Source: Hymenobacter sp. UV11
GTDB lineage: Bacteria; Bacteroidota; Bacteroidia; Cytophagales; Hymenobacteraceae
Direction of reading: 5' to 3'
DNA length: 64,000 nt
Assembly: GCF_004684095.1 (NCBI RefSeq)
Contig: NZ_SRII01000005.1
Span: 310,001-374,000, forward strand
Shown: positions 20,980-29,530 of the stretch, piece by piece
Position numbering within the stretch: the stretch's first letter is position 1
How the letters are laid out: each line of letters opens with the position of its first letter
Translations under genes and position numbers: made by a program
Notes under the pieces: generated by a model
The model's input: only the letters and a program-made list of their open reading frames with translations
What the model was told of the DNA's origin: nothing
Database searches by the model: none

Positions 20980-21945
20980 ATGACTATTCTTCCCCGGTTT
21001 TTTCGTCGGCTGGCCGCTGTTATTGGCCTGCCGACGCTGCTGCTCGGCCTGGCCATCGGGCCTGCCACTGCGCAGACTACCCCCTCCACCGATATGCCAG
21101 CCAGCCAAGCGGCTGGCATTATCCGCGAAATCACCAACGCGGTGGGCTTGCAGCCGCGCTTCGAGCTGCGCGCCACCGACCAGGTCGATAACGCCGCGGC
21201 CGTGGTGTATGGCGGCAAGCGCTATTTGCTCTATAACCCGCAGTTTTTGGCAGCTATCAACCGCGCGGGCCACACCGACTGGGCGGGCATCAGCATCTTG
21301 GCGCACGAGATGGGCCACCACCTCAACGGCCACACGCTGCGCGGCGGTGGCTCGCAGCCGCAGGACGAGCTGGAGGCCGATGAGTTTTCGGGCTTTGTGC
21401 TGCGCCGCCTGGGTGCCAGCCTAGCCCAGGCGCAGGCCGCTATGGCCGCCGTATCGCCCGATGAAGGCTCGGCCACCCACCCCGGCCTGGCCCCGCGCCT
21501 GGCCGCCATCAGCCGCGGCTGGAGCCGCGCCACGGCCCAGATTGTGGCCAGCAGCCAGGCGGGTAGCGCGCAACCTTCGGCCCAGCCAATTGCGCTGGCC
21601 CCGCGCCCTACCCCCCGCCCCGCGGCCGAAGCCACGTACGCTACCACAAATCGCAGCGCCAGCACGGCACCCGTGCGCTTAGTGGGCCAGCTTACTTTCC
21701 GCGATAACCCCGATGTGCCCTTTTACCTTACCAGCGCCCTGAACGTGGTGCGCCTGGCCGACGAAAGCAGCACCGACGACGACGAGGCCGTGCGCGATGC
21801 CGAAGTAGTGGGCCGCCTGCGCCGCACCGGCAACGCGGCCTTTCCCTTCGTGCTCGAAGATGGCCAGCAGCGCTCGCTGTTCGTGACGCCGGGCGGCGAC
21901 GTATACGACCAGGCCGGCCAGCGCGTAGCCAAGCTGCACGACTAA
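20980..21945 (+). CDS. Secreted M48-like zinc metallopeptidase
   Basis: A 321-residue protein with an N-terminal signal peptide (about residues 1-31, ending PATAQ). The zinc motif HEMGHH spans 109-114, and the third ligand is probably a Glu in DELEADEFSG (129-138), the M48-family arrangement. The C-terminal third (from about residue 225) is a separate domain, rich in beta-type sequence, that ends in FVTPGGDVYDQAGQRVAKL. A proline-rich linker joins the parts. It is probably periplasmic. It is followed by fpg in the same direction, with a repeat in the gap. Confidence 0.85.
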   Translation: MTILPRFFRRLAAVIGLPTLLLGLAIGPATAQTTPSTDMPASQAAGIIREITNAVGLQPRFELRATDQVDNAAAVVYGGKRYLLYNPQFLAAINRAGHTDWAGISILAHEMGHHLNGHTLRGGGSQPQDELEADEFSGFVLRRLGASLAQAQAAMAAVSPDEGSATHPGLAPRLAAISRGWSRATAQIVASSQAGSAQPSAQPIALAPRPTPRPAAEATYATTNRSASTAPVRLVGQLTFRDNPDVPFYLTSALNVVRLADESSTDDDEAVRDAEVVGRLRRTGNAAFPFVLEDGQQRSLFVTPGGDVYDQAGQRVAKLHD

Positions 21946-21951
21946 TTTCAG

Positions 21952-22022
21952 TGAGCAATGAATAATGAGCAGTGAACAATGGGCCAGGGCTCAACTGTTC
22001 ACTGCTCATTATTCATTGCTCA
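21952..22022. repeat. Inverted repeat, TGAGCAATGAATAATGAG family (copy 1)
   Basis: Perfect 27-base arms at 21952-21978 and 21996-22022 fill the gap between the metallopeptidase stop codon and the fpg start. A related element lies at 27538-27601, and a short fragment (TGCTCACTGCTCACTGCTAT) ends the histidine kinase gene near 761-780. Confidence 0.95.
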
Positions 22023-22032
22023 TTTATTAAAG

Positions 22033-22860
22033 ATGCCCGAATTACCCGAAGTCGAAACCTACCGCCGTTTCATCAATGAGGTGGCCGTGGGCCAGACGAT
22101 TACCGGCCTCGAAGTGCGCGACGCGCATGTGCTGGCCGTGCCCGAAGACGAGCTACGCGCCGCCCTACTTGGCCGCACCATTACCGGCACCGGCCGGCTG
22201 GGTAAAAACTGCTTTCTGAACCTCGATAACGGCCGCCTGCTGGTGCTGCATTTTGGCATGACCGGCGACATTGGCGCCTACCGCGACGCGCCCGATGCCC
22301 CGCGCTTCACCCGCGTGGCCTGGCAGCTCAGCGATTCGGGCCTGAACCTGGCGTTTATCGACCCGCGCAAATTTGGCCGTATCCGGCTGGCCGATAGCGC
22401 CGAAGCCTATCAAAAGGCCAAGAAGCTGGGGCCCGACGCGCTGCAGATAACCGCCGCTGAGCTGCACCAGAAGCTTAGCCGCCGCAAGGTATTTGTGAAA
22501 CCGCTGCTGCTCGACCAAAGCCTCACCGCCGGCCTCGGCAACTGGATTGTGGACGAAGTTTTATTTCAGGCCAAAATTCATCCCGAGCGGCTGGGTAACT
22601 CGCTATTAGAGAAAGAAACCACGGCGCTGCACACGGCGATTCAATTAGTGTTGACGACTGCCATTCAGCACGAGGCGAATTACCGGCATTTCCCGAAATC
22701 GTTTCTCATTCACGCCCGAGAGTGGGACGACTCAGCTACCCTTGGTAGCGACGCCCATACCTTTTGCCCATGCCACCCGAAGCTAAAAATAGAGAAATTC
22801 TACGTGGGTGGCCGGGCTACCTACATCTGCCCCAAATGCCAGCCGGCGCTAGGCAATTAA
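22033..22860 (+). CDS. mutM: Formamidopyrimidine-DNA glycosylase-like protein
   Basis: A 275-residue base-excision repair enzyme. The N-terminus MPELPEVET carries the catalytic Pro2 and Glu3, and GRLGKNCFL carries the conserved Lys. GLGNWIVDEVLFQAKIHPE is the helix-two-turn-helix. The zinc finger is unusual: the first pair is CPC (one residue apart) in HTFCPCHPKLK, while the second is the normal CPKC. The conserved GGRATY loop is kept. ATG 22033 is the clear start; the frame upstream is repeat DNA. Confidence 0.9.
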   Translation: MPELPEVETYRRFINEVAVGQTITGLEVRDAHVLAVPEDELRAALLGRTITGTGRLGKNCFLNLDNGRLLVLHFGMTGDIGAYRDAPDAPRFTRVAWQLSDSGLNLAFIDPRKFGRIRLADSAEAYQKAKKLGPDALQITAAELHQKLSRRKVFVKPLLLDQSLTAGLGNWIVDEVLFQAKIHPERLGNSLLEKETTALHTAIQLVLTTAIQHEANYRHFPKSFLIHAREWDDSATLGSDAHTFCPCHPKLKIEKFYVGGRATYICPKCQPALGN

Positions 22861-22952
22861 TTACCAGGCTTACTCCTGCCTATAAACCGAGGTGTAGTCA
22901 CTATAAAAGCAGCTGCAAAAAGGTATTCGCAAACTCAGCGTAAAATGGGTAA

Positions 22953-23258
22953 TTAATGACCACCACCAAAACCTGCGTTTGAAATTATTAGCGCGCACAC
23001 GCCCAACCCAATAAGGAGCAGGGCTAGGCACGAGAGCACAAAGGCGATAACATAGTGCATCCGGCCACCAGAAATACTCACGATAAGCGCCGCCAGTCCG
23101 TTGATAATTACCAGCCCAAACACGCTGCTCGAAATTGCCCCTACATCACCGCCGCTGAAGCCAGCTACGACCAACAGCAAGCCCAGATTAAGCACCAACG
23201 GCCAGGAAACCGCCTTTTTCTCCTCAGGCGCGGGGGGCGGAAGCTGGGGCTCGCTCAT
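22953..23258 (-). CDS. Small three-helix membrane protein, coupled to the radical SAM gene
   Basis: A 101-residue protein with a Pro-rich N-terminus (MSEPQLPPPAPEEKK) and three hydrophobic segments (about 18-34, 42-62 and 68-93), ending in a Gly-rich tail. Its ATG overlaps the TGA of the radical SAM gene (ATGA at 23255-23258), so translation is probably coupled and the two proteins may act together. No family was recognised. The longer frame from 23381 lies inside the radical SAM gene and is not supported. Confidence 0.8.
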   Translation of the reverse strand: MSEPQLPPPAPEEKKAVSWPLVLNLGLLLVVAGFSGGDVGAISSSVFGLVIINGLAALIVSISGGRMHYVIAFVLSCLALLLIGLGVCALIISNAGFGGGH

Positions 23259-24661
23259 ATAATTCCGAGGCGTTCGCCGCGTAATTCCTCTAGCCGCGCC
23301 AGTTTTTCCTGGTCGCGGTAAAAAATATTCATCGTTTCGAAGGGAATAATTTTCAGGTCCTTGCTCACGATGTGCACGCACGATTTTTTCACGGCGCGCA
23401 CGTCAAAATTCCAGGCGTCCATGAATTGCAGAATAATTACCCGAAATAAATTATCATAGCCCAGGTTAGGCGCCGAAACCTGGGGTAGGCAGCACAATAA
23501 TTGGTTGATTTCGGGCACCACCGTATCGACGGTATTGGCGGTGCTGAATAATTTGAGCAGATGCTGGCGCAGGCGTGGGTCGCGCTCGTACACAATGGTG
23601 TTGCCGCCGCTCTGGAGTAGGTCGGCGGGGTCGATATAGCGGGTGAGCGGGAACACTTCGCCGTCGAGCTTCAGGGCGTAGGCCATAGCCAGCGCGTCGG
23701 GGTTGCAGGGCACGGGTAGCAGGTCGGCGGCCGTGAAAACCGGGCTTTGGTCGATGATGCCCTGGCGCACTTCGGTAAGCGAAAACGAATCGGTTTCGGG
23801 GTTGAAATTATCGAGCCGGCCGGCGGCCTGGGTGGGCTGGAACGTGACGCCGCGAATACACTTTTGCTGCAAGGCATAGTCGATGATGGCGCCCATCTCG
23901 TCGTCGTTGAGGCCCTTTTGTAGCGTTACCACCAGCGTGGTGCTGAGGTTATATTTATTGAGGTTGGCAATGGCCTGCTGGCGCACCTCGCGCAGGTCGC
24001 GGCCGCGCATGGCCAGCAGCACGTTTTCGCGGAACGAATCGAACTGCAGATACACCTCAAACGCGCCCGAGTAGGTAGCCAGCCGCGCCACAAACGCCTC
24101 GTCTTTGGCCAGGCGCACGCCGTTGGTATTCACCATCAAGTGCTTGATGGGCTTACGCTTGCACATGTCCAGAATTTCCCAGAACTGCGGGTGCAGCGTG
24201 GGCTCGCCGCCCGAAATCTGCACCACGTCGGGCTCGCCTTCGTTGGCCACTACCAGGTCCACCATCGCCTCAATTTCTTCGAGGGTGCGGTGGCGGCCAT
24301 GGGTAGGGCTGCTTTCGGCGTAGCAGGTGGGGCAGGTGAGATTGCAACGGTCCGTCACCTCAATCACGGTGAGGCAGGAGTGCTGTTCGTGGTCGGTGCA
24401 GAGGCCACAGTCGTAGGGGCAGCCGTAGTGCGTGGCCATGTTGAAGCGGCGCGGCGTTTCGCTAGGCTTCACGTAGTTGCGAATGCTTTTGTAGTACTCG
24501 ATGTCAGTGGCGATGCGCACCTTTTGCCGCCCGTGCTCGGGGCAGCGCTTGAGCATGAACACGTTGCCGTCCTCAAATACAATTTTGGCCTCAATGCGCC
24601 GCAGGCACTGCGGGCACAGGCTCAGGGTGAAGTCGTAGTAGGTGTAGAGGCGTTCGGGCAT
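23255..24661 (-). CDS. Radical SAM enzyme of the MJ0619/Tes type
   Basis: A 468-residue cytosolic protein with three metal-type motifs. Residues 16-43 (CPQC, then CPEH) look like a rubredoxin-type site. A first CxxxCxxC is CPYDCGLC (81-88). The canonical radical SAM motif is CNLTCPTC (106-113), followed by ISGGEPTLHPQF. This order is the hallmark of the MJ0619 family, whose archaeal member Tes joins lipid tails to make tetraether lipids. Bacterial members have varied or unknown roles. It is the first gene of a coupled pair with the membrane protein at 22953, and lies upstream of neither a SusC nor a lipid gene. The Lgt-like gene is about 0.9 kb away on the same strand. Confidence 0.88.
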   Translation of the reverse strand: MPERLYTYYDFTLSLCPQCLRRIEAKIVFEDGNVFMLKRCPEHGRQKVRIATDIEYYKSIRNYVKPSETPRRFNMATHYGCPYDCGLCTDHEQHSCLTVIEVTDRCNLTCPTCYAESSPTHGRHRTLEEIEAMVDLVVANEGEPDVVQISGGEPTLHPQFWEILDMCKRKPIKHLMVNTNGVRLAKDEAFVARLATYSGAFEVYLQFDSFRENVLLAMRGRDLREVRQQAIANLNKYNLSTTLVVTLQKGLNDDEMGAIIDYALQQKCIRGVTFQPTQAAGRLDNFNPETDSFSLTEVRQGIIDQSPVFTAADLLPVPCNPDALAMAYALKLDGEVFPLTRYIDPADLLQSGGNTIVYERDPRLRQHLLKLFSTANTVDTVVPEINQLLCCLPQVSAPNLGYDNLFRVIILQFMDAWNFDVRAVKKSCVHIVSKDLKIIPFETMNIFYRDQEKLARLEELRGERLGII

Positions 24662-24817
24662 ATGCGCTATTGAGCAGGTATTTTAATTTTTATTTTCTGA
24701 GATTCTCCACTATTTATTCTACAGCATATTAGCAATAAGTTAATGCAAAATGAATAATCTGGCTAAGCATTTTTAATTGCTCGGCACTTGCTATTTAACG
24801 ATTATGTCAGGCAGCAT

Positions 24818-25255
24818 TTAGTTGTCCTCACCCTTTTGCTGAATGGTTTGCGCCGATAATAACTCGTTAAACTTCACCGTATCCACTACTACTACCTTCG
24901 GAAACTCAATAGACCGCAGTGGCAAAAAATCCCGGTCGTGACTGACGATGCACACGGCATTGGCGGCAATGGCGCAATCCACGAATTTATTGTCGTCGGG
25001 GTCGTTGAGCAGGTTGAAGCGGTAAGTTGGCTCTATCTCAATAAGATTGTGCCGGGTAGTGAGTGAATTAAGAACATCCCGGCTTACTACTGGCCCCATG
25101 TGTCGCTCCAATATTTCCGCGTATTCAGCGAGAATCTCGGTGGTTACGCACAGCTCATAAGCGCCTGTTCGAAAGCTGCTGTAAATCCAGTGCAACGACG
25201 ACTTATTTGACACACAAACGAGCAGTACGTTCGTATCAATGACGTAGCGTGGCAT
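24818..25255 (-). CDS. PIN-domain toxin of a toxin-antitoxin pair
   Basis: A 145-residue PIN nuclease. The conserved acidic residues are visible in YVIDTNVLL, EILAEYAEIL, DDNKFVDCAIA and SHDRDFLPL. The start at ATG 25253-25255 (MPRYVIDTN) is chosen because the family begins there. The frame also permits a start at 25276. It overlaps the end of the upstream antitoxin-like gene by 20 bases. PIN toxins of this group cleave RNA, and the target is unknown here. Confidence 0.85.
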   Translation of the reverse strand: MPRYVIDTNVLLVCVSNKSSLHWIYSSFRTGAYELCVTTEILAEYAEILERHMGPVVSRDVLNSLTTRHNLIEIEPTYRFNLLNDPDDNKFVDCAIAANAVCIVSHDRDFLPLRSIEFPKVVVVDTVKFNELLSAQTIQQKGEDN

Positions 25256-25493
25256 TATCTTCTGTTTTACCCGCACGCATCTTGGTGGTTAGCATTCGCT
25301 CCACGTCGGCTTCCGTCCAGTTGTTGGCCTCCCACCAAGCATTGGCACCGGCAATAGCGCGTTCAGCAAAGAAATCGGCTAGCAGGTCTTTAATCTTTAG
25401 CAATTCTTCCTCCGGCAAATCGCGTGAATACAACCGCAATAGTTCTAATTGAAGGTTACTAAAGCGGGGCGAGGTTTCAGGAATGGGTTGCAT
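25236..25493 (-). CDS. Putative antitoxin paired with the PIN protein
   Basis: An 85-residue, mostly helical, charged protein (FSNLQLELLRLYSRDLPEEE, then a Trp-rich WWEANNW region). It lies directly upstream of the PIN gene, with overlapping ends, as is usual for type II pairs. The sequence resembles small partner proteins found with PIN toxins in Bacteroidota and cyanobacteria. The assignment rests mainly on context. Confidence 0.75.
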   Translation of the reverse strand: MQPIPETSPRFSNLQLELLRLYSRDLPEEELLKIKDLLADFFAERAIAGANAWWEANNWTEADVERMLTTKMRAGKTEDNATLRH

Positions 25494-25518
25494 ATCGCTG
25501 CTTAATTAATTGAACGGC

Positions 25519-26289
25519 CTAATGTACTTCCAACGCCACAGTTGTCCTACGGGTACCGCCCCGCCACCACACCCAAACATAGTACCCTACCCCCCCTACG
25601 CAAGCCCACTGTATCGCTGTGAGACCCAGGCCGGCTAGCGCGGGCGTGGGCTTTACGAACTCGACCAGCAGGCGAAACAATAGATACCCCGCTAGAAACA
25701 GCTCGAAGCGGCGGCCATCGGGCAGCGGGCGGCGGCGCCCCAGCAGCCAGAGCAGCCCACCGAGCAGTACCAAAAAGCTTATTTCGTAGAGGTTAGTAGG
25801 GTGGCGATGGATGCCATCGCCAAAATCTATGCCCCAGGGCAGGCGCGTGGCGGTGCCAAAGGTGCCATCGGTGAGGCCGCTGAAGTGGCAGCCGAGCCGG
25901 CCGATGGCCAGCCCCAGCAGGATGGGATAGACCATGAGGTCGCCGCTGCTGCTGCGGATGCCGAGGCGTTTTTTGGTCAGCTCTACCCCTATTAAACCAC
26001 CCAGGAAGCCGCCCACAATCGTTTTATTGGTGGTGTAATAGAGCCAGCCGCCGGGCGGGTGCAGCAGCAGCTCGGGGTGTTCGAGCAGGCCCAGCAGGCG
26101 CGAGCCGAGCAGCGCGCCTGCAGCCGCGCCAATGAAAATAAACTGCCGGCCCTGGTCGCTGATGCGGTCGGGAGTGCGGGCGCGCAGATACGTGTAGAAG
26201 CGGTAGCCCAGCGAGTAGGCCAGCACCTCACACAGCAGGTGCACGGGCAGGCGGAAATGGCTCCAGGCCAGCTCGACGGGGTAGACCAC
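25519..26289 (-). CDS. Lgt-like polytopic membrane protein
   Basis: A 256-residue protein with about seven membrane segments, related to prolipoprotein diacylglyceryl transferase. It has KTIVGGFLGGLIG (89-101) and the GR signature region LAIGRLGCHFSGLTDG (127-142), followed by HPTNLYE (163-169). Canonical Lgt has GRxGN(F/I)xNxE here. The Asn and Glu are replaced by Cys/His/Ser, so it may be a paralogue with a different lipid substrate and not the housekeeping enzyme. It is upstream of the antitoxin-PIN pair and the radical SAM gene, all on the minus strand. Confidence 0.8.
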   Translation of the reverse strand: MVYPVELAWSHFRLPVHLLCEVLAYSLGYRFYTYLRARTPDRISDQGRQFIFIGAAAGALLGSRLLGLLEHPELLLHPPGGWLYYTTNKTIVGGFLGGLIGVELTKKRLGIRSSSGDLMVYPILLGLAIGRLGCHFSGLTDGTFGTATRLPWGIDFGDGIHRHPTNLYEISFLVLLGGLLWLLGRRRPLPDGRRFELFLAGYLLFRLLVEFVKPTPALAGLGLTAIQWACVGGVGYYVWVWWRGGTRRTTVALEVH

Positions 26290-26531
26290 TGATTGGCGCG
26301 GATTTAAACGGATTTCACGGATTTTGTGGACGGTTAGCGTCTGCGCAACTTCACCACCCTAGGCGTTCAAAGAAACGACAAAGACCGCCTCGGTAGGCGG
26401 TCTTTGTCGTTTTAATTATCTTCAGAAATCATAAAATGCCGGGACAGATACGCAGCCCAATGCCGTCGTCGAAGATTTTAATAGTCTACAAAATCCGTGA
26501 AATCCGTTTAAATCCGCGCCAATCAGTGGTC
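26284..26531. repeat. Perfect 44-base inverted repeat enclosing a hairpin
   Basis: Arms 26284-26327 and 26488-26531 are perfectly complementary over 44 bases (GACCACTGATTGGCGCGG...). They are 160 bases apart, and a strong second hairpin (26373-26412) lies between them. The outer ends touch the Lgt-like start codon and the aldo/keto reductase stop codon. The arm word is a dispersed repeat known from several bacterial groups. Confidence 0.95.
26373..26412. terminator. Strong bidirectional hairpin inside the 44-base repeat
   Basis: AAACGACAAAGACCGCCT and its exact complement AGGCGGTCTTTGTCGTTT flank a CGGT tetraloop. The arms end in A and T runs, so it could terminate transcription on either strand. 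It follows the aldo/keto reductase gene (minus strand). Confidence 0.75.
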
Positions 26532-27530
<999 letters not shown>

Positions 27531-27537
27531 GGGGAAC

Positions 27538-27601
27538 AATGAGTAGTGAACAGTGAGCAATGAACAATTGGCGGGCTCATTGTTCACTGTTCATTGCTCA
27601 T
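27538..27601. repeat. Inverted repeat, TGAGCAATGAATAATGAG family (copy 2)
   Basis: Arms of about 28 bases (27538-27565 and 27574-27601), with four mismatches, sit in the divergent gap between the aldo/keto reductase and lipoprotein start codons. A GACCTTTG box (one mismatch to TANNTTTG) follows at 27609-27616. Confidence 0.8.
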
Positions 27602-27620
27602 TCCCCCCGACCTTTGCGAC

Positions 27621-28058
27621 ATGAAAAAAATGCTGCTTTTGCCGCTGGGTGCGGCGTTTGGCTTACTAAGCCTGGGCCTACCGGGCTGCGGCTCCGACTC
27701 GAAGACGACGGCCACTGCCGAAGCGACTAATTTCTCCGGCCAGGCGCACGCCCTCGAAGACACGCTGATGGCGCGCCACGATGTGGCAATGGGCCAGACT
27801 GAGCAGCTTTTTGCCCTCAAAGCGCAGCTCACGGCCGCCAAAGTGCCCGCCAGCGCGCCCGTAGTAGCGCGCATGCAGACCGCCGACCGCGCCATGATGA
27901 CCTGGATGCACAGCTACCACGCCCCCGACAGCACCGCGCCCGCCCCGCAGCGTGTGGCCTACCTCAAAGACCAGCAGCAGCAGCTCAACAGCATTGAGCA
28001 GCAATTGCGCGTGGCCATCGACTCGGCCCAGGCCACCCTGCGCCGGGCCGGCCGCTAG
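27621..28058 (+). CDS. Hypothetical lipoprotein, 145 residues
   Basis: The start ATG 27621 begins MKKMLLLPLGAAFGLLSLGL with lipobox GLPGC. The mature part is helical and rich in Gln and Ala (LKDQQQQLNSIEQQLRVAID), with several Met and His residues (TWMHSYHAPD, MARHDVAMG). It precedes a SCO-type protein and a cytochrome c in the same direction, so a periplasmic role linked to metal or respiration is possible. No family is recognised with certainty. Confidence 0.75.
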   Translation: MKKMLLLPLGAAFGLLSLGLPGCGSDSKTTATAEATNFSGQAHALEDTLMARHDVAMGQTEQLFALKAQLTAAKVPASAPVVARMQTADRAMMTWMHSYHAPDSTAPAPQRVAYLKDQQQQLNSIEQQLRVAIDSAQATLRRAGR

Positions 28059-28163
28059 CCGCGCCCTACCCCCTCCTTTTTTGGCGAACGACTAGGCGCC
28101 GCCAGCGGTTTACTACCTGGCGGGGCTAGTGCCTGGCCGGTCGCTTTTGCTTTTGGATTGATT

Positions 28164-28865
28164 ATGATGCGTTTAAAATTTTTGCCCCTGGCTGCGCTGC
28201 TCGCGCTGGCTGGCTGCGGCACCGGCCCCACGGCCGACATGGGCAGCGATGCCCAGCCCGATGCCTCCACTACCCTGCCCTACATCGGCAACTCGGAGCC
28301 GGCGGCGCCCGGCCAAGACTCGGCGGCGACGCACGCCACGGTGCCGGCCTTCCGGCTGCACGACCAGGACGGCCAGCTCGTGACCAACCAAAGCCTGGCG
28401 GGCAAAGTCTACCTCACCGACTTTTTCTTCGCCACCTGCCCCGGCATCTGCCCCAAAATGCAGAGCGAGATGCTGAAGGTGTATAAGCAGTACGGCACCA
28501 CGCCCAACCTGCGCTTCATCTCCCAAACCATTGACCCGGAACACGATAGCCTGGCCGTACTGCGCGACTACGCCCGCCGCCTGGGGGTAGGCACGCCCGG
28601 CAGCAGCTGGCGCTTTGTGCGTGCCAGCCGCGACACGGCCTACGCGCTGGCCGCCGCCTACTTCACCGGCGCCATGCCCGATGCCAAGGCGCCCGGCGGC
28701 ATTGCCCACAGCGGCACGTTTGCCCTCGTAGACGACCAGGGCCACGTGCGCGGCCTCTACGACAGCCTGAATCCGCAGGAGGTAACCCGCCTGCAAAAGG
28801 AGCTGCCCGTGCTGCTGGCCGAGGTAAAAACCCGCCAGGGCCAGCCGGCCACCGCTCAGCGCTAG
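28164..28865 (+). CDS. SCO1/SenC-type thioredoxin-fold lipoprotein
   Basis: A 233-residue protein with lipobox ALAGC (Cys18). The thioredoxin-like domain carries the CxxxC copper motif TCPGIC (Cys92, Cys96) and the conserved His in GIAHSGTF. SCO proteins deliver copper to cytochrome oxidase or act in redox balance. Two ATG codons are adjacent (28164 and 28167). The gene lies between a lipoprotein and a cytochrome c gene. Confidence 0.92.
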   Translation: MMRLKFLPLAALLALAGCGTGPTADMGSDAQPDASTTLPYIGNSEPAAPGQDSAATHATVPAFRLHDQDGQLVTNQSLAGKVYLTDFFFATCPGICPKMQSEMLKVYKQYGTTPNLRFISQTIDPEHDSLAVLRDYARRLGVGTPGSSWRFVRASRDTAYALAAAYFTGAMPDAKAPGGIAHSGTFALVDDQGHVRGLYDSLNPQEVTRLQKELPVLLAEVKTRQGQPATAQR

Positions 28866-28882
28866 CTCTTTAGCACTCTATT

Positions 28883-29326
28883 ATGGCTGCTCCGGGCTCT
28901 CGTTATCTACCCTTAAGCCTGCTGGCGATGGCGCTGCTGGCTCTACCCTCCTGCTTCACCAATAAGGGGCACCAGGGCGAGCGGCTGTATGGGCAGCACT
29001 GCGCCAGCTGCCACGGCGAGCAGGGCGAGGGCATTGGGCAGCTGGTGCCGCCGCTGGCGGGCTCCGACTACCTGGCGCCGCACGCTGGCCAGCTGGCGTG
29101 CATTGTGCGCCAGGGGCTGCGCGGGCCGCTTATGGTGAATGGCGTGAGCTACAACCAGTTGATGCTGGGCGTGCAGGACACAACCACCCACCGCCACCTC
29201 TCGCCGGCCCAGATTACCAACCTGCTCAACTTTGTGGAAAGCCACTGGGGCAACCACCCCGGCCCCGCCGGCGTGCGCACCATCGCCGGCACCGAGGCCG
29301 AGCTGCGCGCCTGTAGCGAGCGCTAG
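28883..29326 (+). CDS. Membrane-anchored c-type cytochrome
   Basis: A 147-residue protein with a lipoprotein-type signal (LALPSC, Cys24) and one haem-binding motif CASCH (40-44). A Met in NQLMLGVQ is the probable axial ligand. The fold is a class I cytochrome c domain (GEGIGQLVPPLAGSDYL, then LSPAQITNLLNFV). It starts 17 bases after the SCO gene, so the two are probably co-transcribed and both act outside the inner membrane. Confidence 0.92.
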   Translation: MAAPGSRYLPLSLLAMALLALPSCFTNKGHQGERLYGQHCASCHGEQGEGIGQLVPPLAGSDYLAPHAGQLACIVRQGLRGPLMVNGVSYNQLMLGVQDTTTHRHLSPAQITNLLNFVESHWGNHPGPAGVRTIAGTEAELRACSER

Positions 29327-29347
29327 CCTACCTTTGTTTTCGGCTTT

Positions 29348-29520
29348 CAGTTGTCAGTTATTAAGTACTGAATGATTTTCTGACTGACAACTGACAACCA
29401 GCAGCTGACAACCCGCTTACTTTTAAACGACTACTTAGCTGTTAGCAGCCAGTTGCCAGGCGCCAGGGCTCACTTGCCCGGCAATGACCAACGGCCGGCT
29501 ACCAACTGACAACCAACAAC
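29348..29520. repeat. GTTGTCAGTT repeat region (copy 1, degraded)
   Basis: Reiterated GTTGTCAGTT / AACTGACAAC words occur at both ends (about 29348-29358, 29381-29410 and 29500-29519), with a less ordered middle. It lies between the cytochrome c gene and sseB. A clearer copy is at 56519-56658. Confidence 0.7.
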
Positions 29521-29530
29521 TATCATTTCT

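Noticed and set aside
21951..22027. Possible CRISPR array from closely spaced repeats
   Set aside because: The repeats are inverted, not direct, and there are only two arms; no array or cas gene is seen here or elsewhere in the window.
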